Assembly (NCBI RefSeq): GCF_016097555.1
Contig: NC_054704.1
Location: 28,128,207 to 28,192,206 of the forward strand
Source of the DNA: Gigantopelta aegis
Lineage: Eukaryota; Mollusca; Gastropoda; Neomphalida; Peltospiridae
DNA length: 64,000 nt
Direction: 5' to 3'
Shown: piece by piece, positions 12,901-21,400 of the stretch
Layout: the number at the start of each line of letters is the position of its first letter
Position numbering within the stretch: position 1 is the first letter of the stretch
Notes under the pieces: model-generated
What the model was told of the DNA's origin: nothing
Seen by the model: only the letters and a program-made list of their open reading frames with translations
The model's database searches: none
Translations under genes and position numbers: made by a program

Positions 12901-15900
12901 TATCATTACTGTAATATTTTCTAACCCTAATCCTAAATGTAACCCATTTTCTTTGTTGGGTAGGCCCCCCATACCCATTGTTGACTGTGGTTGCATTCAA
13001 TTCCACAGCATCATACCCAAATATTTCTTTCTGGCAGAAACACTACCTTTGTATTAGGTTTTAAAACAAAACCGTTGTCATTATGAATAACATGTGTATA
13101 TAAATATTTTTCATCAAATTAACTTTTATAAAATTAACTGATACAAACTGATCTTTGATATGGGAATTTTGCTTCATTTCTTAAAACTTGCAAAATTCCA
13201 AGTTCCAAGCAGTGTACAGAGGCAAACAACTAAAATAAGGTTATGAAATGTTTTTGGATCAGTAAACATAAAACTTAGTATCAACAGAAAATATATGTGA
13301 CTATGCTACAAGGTAATAACTATAATTGTTTGGAAAATGTTTAAAACAATGAAATTACAATAAACGTACGTAAAAACAAACAGTCCGATCCAAAACTAAA
13401 AAGGTGTTTCTAAGAACATGGATGCTCTCAGTGTTATGTAATTGCATGGATAGCAGTACAGATGAACAAACTAAGCATAAAATTATTTCTTCAAGGTACA
13501 CAATATTCATTTTGGTTAAAAGTAGGAAACAGCTTTGTTGAATGGGCACCCCACAAGAAAGATGCCATTACTCTATAATAAAGTCAAAACATTTTATAAT
13601 AAAAAGTAGTGTGTAACGACATCTCAATAGCTAATGAAACAAGCAGTTGCCAGCTTATTCTGACAAGCCTGCATTAAGTTACCCGTGGGGAACAAAACCC
13701 CAATAAAAGTTCCATTTAGTAGGCTACACTCCCAGTTTTATATTTACTTTTTGGCATTTTTTCCCGAACCGACTTTCATGAGCCATGGCTGGTCTTCGGG
13801 TTTGTACTTCTTGATCATGATTCCATACTTCTTCTTCCGAGCCTCCTCCTTCTGCTCCCGGCCATATTCACTTCCGGCTCCAAACTTAGGCATCATGTCT
13901 ATGTCGTTGGCCAGTTTGTATTCTTTCAAGTTATTTTCTCTTTCAATTTTCACAGGAATCTGAAACACACAAAGTAAGTGTGGGATGTAGCTTAGTGTAA
14001 GAACGTTTGCCTGAGGAAGGATGGGATCGATCACCCTCGATGGATCTGTAGTTATTTCCAATCCCAACTAGTGCTCTAAGAGTCGTACACCAATGACTGA
14101 TATGTGCTATCTGTTCTGTGCTGAACTGTATATAATTGATCCCATATATAATGAATGAATGAATGAATGAATGAATGAATGAATGAAGATTCAAATGGTA
14201 CTGTAATAAATCTTTAAAACATCAAACTGTATTAAATTTTGTCAACACATTGATTTTTCAGAAAATTTCAAATTAAATACTATTTTGTGAACATAAATGG
14301 TGGATTATTCAAATACATATAAAACGCATATATTTACAAGTATTTAATTAATACATTAAAAAGAAAGGTTTTAATATTACCTACAAATATATATAAGTTT
14401 GCTTCATAAAAACATTGTTATCCAAACCAAAAAATAATATGCCAGTAGTAGTAATTTACCTGGGTTGATTTCAGAAATTCAACTTCTGTCCCTGAAGCAA
14501 ATTTCATTATGCTGAACTTTTTACGACAATCTCTGAATTAAAAATAACAAAATGTTAAGCATACAGGTTCAACTTCAATTATACAAGTTACATGACAATT
14601 GATGTCACATGCAAGTATAAATTATAATCACTCTGGATACCAGTTATTTTCTGGGGTTTATTTTAACCATACCTGCTTACTTTCCTCCTTATTTTAAGAA
14701 GGTCCATTTCTGACGAAAACATATTTGACCATATATCAGAGCCAGTTTATCCTAGTAGCATATGTAACATGTGCTACAGAGCCCCCGCTTCAGGGGACCC
14801 ACGGTGATGTGTACATTTTGGAAACATAATTCTACGAATTAAATGGAATAAACATTTATAAAATATTACCATTTTTTCCTTCACATACACCTATGGTTAC
14901 TATCAATACTTCATTTATTTGTGTAATATTTCCTCCAGGCCATTTTCCCCCTCTCCCCAAGGGGGTTGCAAAATATATGTCCTAGGAAGGGGGACCCTGT
15001 TATTTGTGCTACAGGAACCGCAGATCCGTAAACTGGCTCTGCCATACATGTATACATTACCGTATTACTAATAATTTAGCTTAGAAGTACTGAACTGCTA
15101 TAGTGTTACATGTGATATGAATAATGGAGCTGAATTTGTACTGTAAGATAAAGTAATCTTGAGCATCATTACCTGGGAATTCTAACAATGTGCTCTTCAG
15201 TAGTTGAAACTGCCCCCTGCAAAAAAACAAAACAAAAAACGTATGGAATGAAATATATGAACAGTGTAATCTGCCTACTGAAACTGGATCCTGATAAAAC
15301 TGGATTTCTGTTATAAATGGAAACATTTCTCGGTCCTGAATTTCTTCTATGTACTCAATGTGCTAAAAACACCATTTCCAGGCAAATGCGAAGGCATTCT
15401 AGCAATGGTTCCATAAGCACATGCATGCTGCATAATATGGTCCAAAACTTGAAAAGCTATTTAAAATGTACTGCATCAAACTGCTTTAAGACTAGTGAAA
15501 GGCCACATTAAGTGAATATCTTTCTACGTTCATTTCGGACTAGTTCAACACAAAAAATACTAAATTTTGTGTCAGACAAAATGACCACAAATTTGACAAA
15601 TTTGTGGGCCATTCACCCAACAATTGTGATGGGCTTATAAAACTTTAAATTAAAAGTCAAAAACGTGTAACACCCATCAAGTTTTTGTAGGTATATATCC
15701 GCCCGATGGCCGTTATTTTTAGTTAGGGTTAGTGTTAGTGTTAGTGTTAGGGTTAGGGTAAAACTGGGGTTGGGGTTGGGGTTGGATTAGGGTTGGGAAC
15801 AAAATGTGTAGGGGATGGGGGGGGGGGACCCGGGCAATATTTTTCCTTGTATTAAAAGTACTGTTAAATATGTTATTCATAATTATGTGTGAACCATAAA

Positions 15901-16104
15901 CAATAAGAAATCATTGAATCATCACCATCATCATGAATCGACATGATCATGACTGTCATCAGGATTTTTTTTTTTTATCCCAATCAGTTTTATACTATGA
16001 AAGGGTTCGTGTTAAAAAAAAATCTGGTGTTTTCAACATGTGCGGGAGACCCAAACCCAACATATTAATAAACCTACTAGGCCTACAGAAGTCGATGCCA
16101 TCAT
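3763..16104 (-). CDS. GTF2F1: General transcription factor IIF subunit 1 (TFIIF alpha, RAP74), complete, 13 coding exons
   Basis: TFIIF alpha pairs with RAP30 and escorts RNA polymerase II into the preinitiation complex in the nucleus. Exons, 5' to 3' on the minus strand: 16104-16087, 15216-15173, 14532-14460, 13959-13748, 12470-12300, 11813-11678, 10860-10767, 9375-9225, 8711-8515, 7828-7737, 7206-7137, 6163-6073, 3976-3763. All phases agree and the sum is 1563 nt, or 520 aa plus stop; the human protein is 517 aa by memory. Residues 1-190 are the RAP30-dimerising domain, with motifs such as FGAGSEY, EEARKKKYG and PEDQPWL. Residues 190-450 are charged and disordered, with a Lys-rich patch followed by DYDDKEVDYISD. 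Residues 450-520 are the winged helix that contacts the FCP1 phosphatase (AIRRYLMRKPMTTKD, LLKRINPERQM). The first exon is the least certain part. The gene is divergent from the ISY1-like gene. Confidence 0.93.
4782..4905. mobile_element. MITE fragment of the CAGGGAACATTTTGTT family
   Basis: Shares AGTTTCAGAGATTGC..ACAC, GCTAATC-like and AACAAAATGTTCC segments with 10600-10751 and 28444-28596. It lies in GTF2F1's last intron. Confidence 0.55.
5578..5954. mobile_element. MITE with TTAAAGGGACA inverted ends
   Basis: The ends TTAAAGGGACATACCCT and AGGGTCTGTCCCTTTAA pair over 17 bases with one mismatch. The body contains TTTTTGGTCATCCTGGCGTT, which recurs at 59725-59850. Confidence 0.85.
6073..6163 (-). 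CDS. GTF2F1: GTF2F1 exon 12
   Basis: Encodes LKRKLESDQTPSKKARLESP and VTVQSSSSV, a basic nuclear-localisation-like stretch before the winged helix. Donor GTATAA. Confidence 0.88.
7137..7206 (-). CDS. GTF2F1: GTF2F1 exon 11
   Basis: Encodes KNLERAKEREGTSSPKPGAS and EEK, the counterpart of the human PPKRERKPSGG region. CAG acceptor; GTTCGG is a non-standard but workable donor. Confidence 0.82.
7386..7616 (-). mobile_element. SINE, type B, 5' truncated
   Basis: Tail and body, from GTTAGTTTTGTTCGTGCACTA to CAGTCAGAAGGCACTAG. The tRNA-like head is missing. Confidence 0.75.
7737..7828 (-). CDS. GTF2F1: GTF2F1 exon 10
   Basis: Encodes DSDSDSSSSSYGSDSDIEGE and LVASALLMQ. This matches the human Ser/Asp-rich stretch followed by SALFMAK. 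Confidence 0.9.
8515..8711 (-). CDS. GTF2F1: GTF2F1 exon 9 (acidic, disordered)
   Basis: Ser/Glu/Asp-rich, low complexity, with repeats of Ala-Glu. CAG acceptor and GTAAGA donor keep phase 2 to phase 1. Confidence 0.88.
9225..9375 (-). CDS. GTF2F1: GTF2F1 exon 8 (Lys-rich patch)
   Basis: Encodes a Lys-rich run followed by SDDEAVEESDEGDYDDKEVD and YISDTS. This parallels the human order of basic patch, SDDEAFEDSDDGD and VDYMSD. Confidence 0.93.
10121..10370 (-). mobile_element. SINE, type A, head missing
   Basis: AATGTTTTATTTAACGATGC, ACATTTTATTTACAGTTATA and GTGCACTGGCTGGAGCGAGA are typical type A tail and body. It lies in GTF2F1 intron 7. Confidence 0.85.
10600..10751. mobile_element. MITE, CAGGGAACRTTTTGTT family
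   Basis: Starts CAGGGAACGTTTTGTT and ends AACAAAATGTTCCC. It ends about 15 bp from the donor of GTF2F1 exon 7. Confidence 0.7.
10767..10860 (-). CDS. GTF2F1: GTF2F1 exon 7 (acidic)
   Basis: Encodes MLTDMDDWAELSDEEDREEF and an Asp/Glu/Lys run; TTTAG acceptor, GTGATT donor. A MITE (10600-10751) ends about 15 bp inside the following intron. Confidence 0.85.
11215..11401. mobile_element. MITE with AGCTAGCTCTGG ends, copy 1
   Basis: CTAGCTCTGGCAGTCGCCAA at the left is mirrored by TTTGGCGAATTTGTC..CCAGAGCTAG at the right. A shorter relative lies 96 bp away. Confidence 0.7.
11497..11631. mobile_element. MITE with GCTAGCTCTGG ends, copy 2
   Basis: GCTAGCTCTGGCACTCACCA at the left and TTTGGTGAAATTTTC..CCAGAGCTAGC at the right. 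It ends about 45 bp from the donor of GTF2F1 exon 6. Confidence 0.7.
11678..11813 (-). CDS. GTF2F1: GTF2F1 exon 6
   Basis: Encodes RDKTLNFFNIMLKKRM, then a Lys/Asp-rich stretch ending KSKSDL. The acceptor ends in AAG, which is unusual but keeps frame and homology. Donor GTATGT. Confidence 0.88.
12300..12470 (-). CDS. GTF2F1: GTF2F1 exon 5
   Basis: Encodes YKGLREGTISENTAYYIF, then GAYEAFPVEEWYNF and EEAEEEFTR. The acceptor is TTTAG. A second, decayed copy of this exon's start and acceptor lies just upstream (see 12471-12580). Confidence 0.95.
12471..12580 (-). repeat. Duplicated exon start and acceptor upstream of GTF2F1 exon 5
   Basis: Minus-strand 12527-12487 repeats the first 35-40 bases of exon 5 (12470 onwards), preceded by its own GTTTAG acceptor. 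A weaker third piece lies at about 12576-12551, and another at about 12700-12672. Using the 12528 acceptor would add 57 nt, but the copy has TGA where the exon has CGA. Confidence 0.85.
13748..13959 (-). CDS. GTF2F1: GTF2F1 exon 4
   Basis: Core of the dimerisation domain: FGAGSEYGREQKEEARKKKY then PEDQPWLMKVG. The donor GTAAAT leaves two bases that join the next exon in frame. An apparent TAA just past the exon is part of the donor, not the gene's stop. Confidence 0.95.
14151..14187 (+). repeat. (GAAT)n simple repeat
   Basis: About nine tandem GAAT units in GTF2F1 intron 3. Confidence 0.9.
14460..14532 (-). CDS. GTF2F1: GTF2F1 exon 3
   Basis: Encodes DCRKKFSIMKF and onwards to LKSTQ; CAG acceptor, GTAAAT donor. 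It matches the first beta strands of the TFIIF dimerisation domain. Confidence 0.9.
14737..15041. mobile_element. hAT-like MITE, 305 bp, with 8-bp target duplication
   Basis: CAGAGCCAGTTTA at the left and TAAACTGGCTCTG at the right. Flanks CCATATAT and CCATACAT match at 7 of 8, the duplication length of hAT transposons. Confidence 0.82.
15173..15216 (-). CDS. GTF2F1: GTF2F1 exon 2
   Basis: Encodes GAVSTTEEHIVRIP and part of an Arg codon. TTGCAG acceptor, GTAATG donor. It aligns with the human N-terminus ending in VVRVPK. Confidence 0.85.
15724..15800 (+). repeat. Telomere-like GTTAGG/GTTGGG tract
   Basis: Irregular GTTAGT, GTTAGG and GGTTGG units over about 75 bases in GTF2F1 intron 1. Too short and degenerate to be a real telomere relic with certainty. 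Confidence 0.6.
16087..16104 (-). CDS. GTF2F1: GTF2F1 coding exon 1 (candidate start)
   Basis: Six codons, MMASTS, followed by GTAGGC as donor. This was chosen because it is in phase 0 with exon 2 and gives an N-terminus of the usual length (about 20 residues before the first conserved VRIPR motif). The donor is weak and other short first exons are possible. Confidence 0.5.
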
Positions 16105-16616
16105 CGTAACTTCTTTTGGTCTCACTGTAACAAAACTTTCCTGTCTATACACTGTTGTTTGATTATTTGCTACGCTTGAACAAAAGTACCTTGCAATAAA
16201 CCATAGTAAATATGTTGAGGTGGAACAGTCAATCTATTTATTTTTTCTGCTTGTTTACATTTTTTATTTTGAAGACATAGGCGACTTTGAGTAAAATGTA
16301 TCTTGATTTAATTTATTATTTTATAATGTTAATATGTTTTACTGTTTAGACTACTGGTATCATAGGTTATAGCAGATGAATTTACATATATTACAAGATC
16401 AAAATTAAAGCAGCATTATCATTATCATTTGATCATACATGATACAACTTTTAAGGCTGGTTGCCTTCACATAATATTGATATAATATTATATTTGTTTT
16501 GCTTAATTGATATAATGAATACATTTTAAAGTATCTTTGGCATCATTTTAGCTATATACTGTTTATCTAACCATAATTAATTTAAAATGTACTATGACAA
16601 GCTGTGGTGAGGATTA

Positions 16617-17012
16617 AAGTAAAGTTTGTTTTATTTAACGACGCCACTAGAGCACATTGATTTTTTATTTTATCATCGGCTATTGGACGTCAAACATATG
16701 GTCATTCTGACACTGTTTTTAGAGGAAACCCGCTGTCGCCACATAGGCTACTCTTTTTACGACAGGCAGCAAGGGATCTTTTATTTGCGCTTCCCACAGG
16801 CAGGATAGCACAAACCATGGCCTTTGTTGAACCAGTTATGGATCACTGGTCGGTGCAAGTGGTTTACACCTACCCATTGAGCCTTGCGGAGCACTCACTC
16901 AGGGTTTGGAGTCGGTATCTGGATTAAAAATTCCATGCCTCGACTGGGATCCGAACCCAGTACCTACCAGCCTGTAGACCGATGGCCTGCCACGACGCCA
17001 CCGAGGCCGGTG
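16617..17012 (-). mobile_element. SINE, type C head with B-like tail
   Basis: Tail GTTTGTTTTATTTAACGACG. The head, read on the minus strand, has GGTTCGGATCCCAGT as a B box and a different tRNA-like start (GCCTCGGTGGCGTCGTGGCA) from the type A/B heads. Nearly full length. Confidence 0.85.
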
Positions 17013-17209
17013 GTGAGGATTAGTTCATCAAGATAAACGTCTCCGGAATGATATTTATTATTGTGATGTTCATTGCTGTGCCGGAAGTCCAATAGATGTC
17101 AAAATGTTAAAAAACAGACTGTGGATGTTTACCTTGGTAAACTAGGGTCAGGATGTAGCTGGTAGAGCACTCGCCAGGAGTGAGATAGGTTGTGTGATTG
17201 ATCGCCATC

Positions 17210-17604
17210 TAGAGCTGGGCAGTATTGAAATTTTAGGCTCGGTATCACTAATTTGGGGGTGATTTATGTCGGTATCGGTACGGTATTCGGTATTGATACA
17301 ATACCGATACCAATACCAATATCGAGCGGTATTTTTGGTATACTCGGTTTTAAATGCATGCCCGAGTTAAGTCTTACCCACTAATGTCATCTAAATAAAA
17401 TTAAATTCCATACACAAGGCCCACATGTCTTTGTTTCTTTCAGCTATTTTGTGCGTTCGTCAGATATATTGTTAGTGCTTTACTAAATGGCTCATAACAT
17501 TTTCCAATATCAAAATTTCAGTATTTTGAAATTTGCACGGTGCGGTAAATCGATATTGACATAATACTGATACCAAACTATATATGGTATACTGCCCAGC
17601 TCTA
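17210..17604. mobile_element. hAT-like MITE inserted in a SINE
   Basis: Ends TAGAGCTGGGCAGTAT and ATACTGCCCAGCTCTA. The body is built from short palindromic GGTATCGGTA/TACCGATACC pieces. Flanks TCGCCATC and TCACCCTC match at 6 of 8. Confidence 0.8.
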
Positions 17605-17626
17605 TCACCCTCACCATTGGTGGATA

Positions 17627-17755
17627 CATTGGGGTTTTAACTGACCCGGGCAGTGAACCATTGGGGTTTTAACTGACCCGGGCAGTGACCCATTGGGGTT
17701 TTAACTGACCTGGGCAGTGACCCATTGGGGTTTTAACTGACCCAGGCAGTGACCC
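17627..17755 (+). repeat. 32-bp tandem repeat, four copies
   Basis: Unit CATTGGGGTTTTAACTGACC plus CGGGCAGTGAAC, inside the split SINE. Confidence 0.9.
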
Positions 17756-17838
17756 ATTCACTGTTCCACAACAGGTGTATCAAAGGCTGTGTTTAGTCTG
17801 TGGTAAAATACATATGTATATGTGTAGGCCCACGTATG

Positions 17839-17844
<6 letters not shown>

Positions 17845-17891
<47 letters not shown>

Positions 17892-17910
17892 ATATATATG
17901 TATATATGTA
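17845..17910 (+). repeat. (TG)n / (TATG)n simple repeat
   Basis: TG run followed by TATG units. A short open frame here reflects only the repeat. Confidence 0.9.
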
Positions 17911-18390
17911 CAGAGGGCTCGAACTTAAGCATTTGTTACCTAAGGCAATCTTGAAAGGTTTTAGCCATAGACAAAATGCTTACTATGGCAAGTTAAAGCT
18001 TGCCTACAGCAATTTTACAATAGTAAATTTTGTAATAAGTAAATAAAAAATTAAAATCCAAAAAATATAATTTCAACTGATGGAATTAATTTTTATTCAG
18101 CTGAAAAATAAAAGAAGAAACCTGCTATTGGTAAAGTCCTGACCTTCGTCAATTCATATTGCTGCTATGGCAGTCAGCCATTGGTGTGGCCATTAAGTTT
18201 GAACCCATTAAGTTTGAACCCCGTTTATAAAAGATCATTGGCATTTTTTATTTGGTACACTATGAGTAGCCTGTGTGTGTATATGAGATGTTACATTTAT
18301 AATTTACATATATATATATATTTACCACAAACAGCACTCAATATATATACTTAGTCACTTTTCATATTTTCAGTGAAATATATTTATGCT

Positions 18391-18457
18391 ATGGCTAGAA
18401 ATGAAGAAAAACAGCTGGCCAGATTGAATCGCTTTTACTTGCAAAAAGATAAAGAAG
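18391..18457 (+). CDS. ISY1-like gene, coding exon 1
   Basis: ATG at 18391, 22 codons plus one base, then donor GTAGGC. A TTTCAG 18 bases before the ATG suggests that an upstream noncoding exon is spliced here. Confidence 0.85.
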
Positions 18458-21400
18458 GTAGGCCTACTCATATATTATAAGACATGCATGCACTGTTAAG
18501 TGTTAATGGCTTCCCAACATGAACAAATCTAGTTTTTGTTCAGTGTAGATTGATTGTAAATTACAAAATGTTAATGTATTAATTAATTTAATGTTGTAAA
18601 ACATTTTGTAAAAAAGTGGATGTTTTTTGCCTATCAAGAGACCACATAAATATTCCTTGACTTTTTTTTGTGTGGGACAAGCATATTTTAGATGGCAGGA
18701 TTTGAACTTTAAGAATTAAACATCCCACCAATGGCAGTTTTGAGCATGCCTACGGCAATTTCTTAAAAACCTACAGCAATTTCTTAAAAAGTTACTTTTG
18801 CAGCAAATAAATTAGACTAAAAGGTTATTTTGTTGCATGTAGACATATGTCAAATGTACAAATGTTAAATACTGGCTGATAATGCACCCCAGACATATTC
18901 ATTTTGTTGTCATTGAGGAGTTTTACTGAAGACAGTGATGTTTATCCCCTGGCACAAAAGTGCTATTGGTGATGCTCCTGAACCACAGCAATTTTTATCA
19001 TCGAAGGCAATTGCCATCAGTGCTGTCATTAAATTTGAGCTAGGAGATTGGTTAAGTAAAAATAGAGAAAGACTTGTCTGATATAGGACAAGTTTATGTT
19101 GAAGAGTTAATTAATGTAAAGCCTTGCAAAGCTATAAGGATTGAGTTTTGGTTTCAATTAGGCAGTAAATTTCAGTAACAAACATGTTCTTTTTTGTAAT
19201 ACAGTGCCTATAGTAGTAGGATTGCTTCTTTAGTTCTAGACAGAGCCGGTTTATCCTAGTAGCACGTGCTATGGGCCCCACACTTCAGGGGGCTCAGCGG
19301 TAATGTGTACATTTATTTTTCCTATGTCATTTTTCCTCTCTCCCTGAGGAGGTGATGTGCTACAGGCCCAGCAGATCCTTAAACCAGCTCTGGTTCTAGA
19401 CTTCTGAAATTTAAATAAAATATGTTTTACTTAAATTCTGTGATTTTATTATGGTTGAAATAGACAGTACTGTATGTATCATATATTGTATTGGTTGGTA
19501 TATGCAATAAACATTTTTCATGTGATGTTAATAATCAGTTTGAAACCAGGTTGTGAAAGCTTTTGCATTCAGTGAAAAAAAATCTTTATTTACTCTATAA
19601 ATGTACATCCATATTTTATCATGCCTGTTAAATTTATGAAACTTGTACTAATAATTTTGCTACAGCATTCGCCACATTCTAGTTGTATATGGAATGCATA
19701 TTAATAATTGTGAATCTAATTGACAGCACAACAAAAGAAGAATCCCCCAAGGCCTCGGCTGGTGAGTAAATGTTGTATAACTGTTAGTTATACTATTAAA
19801 ATGATAGATATGGTTCCATGGGCTAAATGTTGTGGAAGAATGAATTCCTTATGATGTAAAATGTCAGTTTCCTGCATGTTATAACATTGAAACAATATAT
19901 ACCAGTACTAGAGAAAACCTTTGCCTTCTAAATCATTTCATCTATATGATGAAGTTTTGTTATAGGTTCTACTTCAGTTGAAAAGTAATGTAAAGTATAT
20001 TAGAGTATACATGACTTACAACTTTGTTTTCTTCTTTTTTAAATTTTTTAGGTTTTTTTTTATTTAACCATTTTTGTTAACATAACATACATATGATAAA
20101 CATTTACATACATACATACATTCAACAACAATATATAGTAACATCAAGATACAATTCTTACTACAAGAGCAATGTTATTTGAAAGTGAATATGGAAAGAA
20201 AAAATAATAATAATTAAAAAAAAAACATAAAAAAAAAATTAATAAATAATAATAATAATTAAATTTATTCCTTAAACAAATTGTGACACACTGACCCAAA
20301 TTTAACAAATTGTGACACATTGACCAAAATTTAACAAATTTATCATATTCACACTTGGAAAAGGCTACACTTTTTGTAATATTATAGTATATATCTAATT
20401 CTTTCTTAGTCCATTCGACGTACAACTTCTTGCTAAATTGTTAATTCTGACAAAGTGCAGTTCCTTTGATTTTCAAATGTTACCAAATTTATTTATTTAT
20501 ATTTTTCTAGGAAACCTTAAACACATCAGCTGAGATTCAGAAGTGGTTGCCATCCATCAAGCGAGATCTTAACTTCTACATAAAAGTAATGTTTTATTTT
20601 AGGTTGTATTATCTTGTAAACATCACCTACCGGTACCAATCAACTTTTAATTATGCAATTCATTAGAATATATATGAACTTAGAAAAAATATTTGTGTTA
20701 TTAAGATTGTTACCCACAAATTGTACTGCGAATAGCAGTATTCTTTACATGCATGTACTTTAAACACAAACACAAACCCCAGGTGATTTCACAATATTTT
20801 ATCATTTAGACTGTAAAAATTATTAGTTGACATTTTCTATGCCATTCAATTATGGAAGGAAGGAAATGTTTTATTTAACAATGCACTAAACACATTTTAT
20901 TTATGGTTATATGGCATCGGACATATGGTTAAGGACCACACAGATATTGAGAGAGGAAACCCACTGTCACCACTTCATGGTCTACTCTTTTCGATGAGCA
21001 GCAAGGGATATGCACCATCCCACAGACATGGCCTTTGAAATACCAATCATGGTGCACTGGCTGGAGCGAGAAATAGCCTAATGGGCCCACTGACAGGAAT
21101 CGATCCCAGACCGACCGAACGCTTTACCACTGGGTTACATCCCGCCCCTTTCAATTACGGATTTCATAATCGATCATCACACTGCAAGAACCCAGCCAGT
21201 CAGTTTTAAATCACTGGAACTCTACTACGTGTGCTAATACATTAATATAATTTAAATCACTAGAACTCTACTACATGTGCCAATAAATTAATATAAATTT
21301 TAACAGACATTTTATTACATACATTTACTGATTTCTCAAATACATTTTTAGGATAAAAGTTAGTCGGTAACATCTAACAGAGAATTTGTTTATAGTTTTT

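Larger units (their letters stand above)
17130..17810 (+). mobile_element. SINE of another family, split by a MITE
   Basis: Head GGATGTAGCTGGTAGAGCAC at about 17151, then the MITE, then ACCCTCACCATTGGTGG, an internal tandem repeat and GGTGTATCAAAGGCTGTGTT. The SINE is older than the MITE inside it. Confidence 0.7.
16105..18390. promoter_or_regulatory. Divergent intergenic region between GTF2F1 and the ISY1-like gene
   Basis: The two genes are transcribed away from each other, with about 2.3 kb between start codons. Promoters of both must lie here or in 5' UTR introns. No clear TATA box or CpG island is visible. Much of it is SINE, MITE and TG repeat. Confidence 0.4.

Noticed and set aside
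15724-15800. True internal telomere or chromosome fusion point
   Set aside because: Short and irregular; GTTAGT and GGTTGG units suggest ordinary simple-sequence drift.
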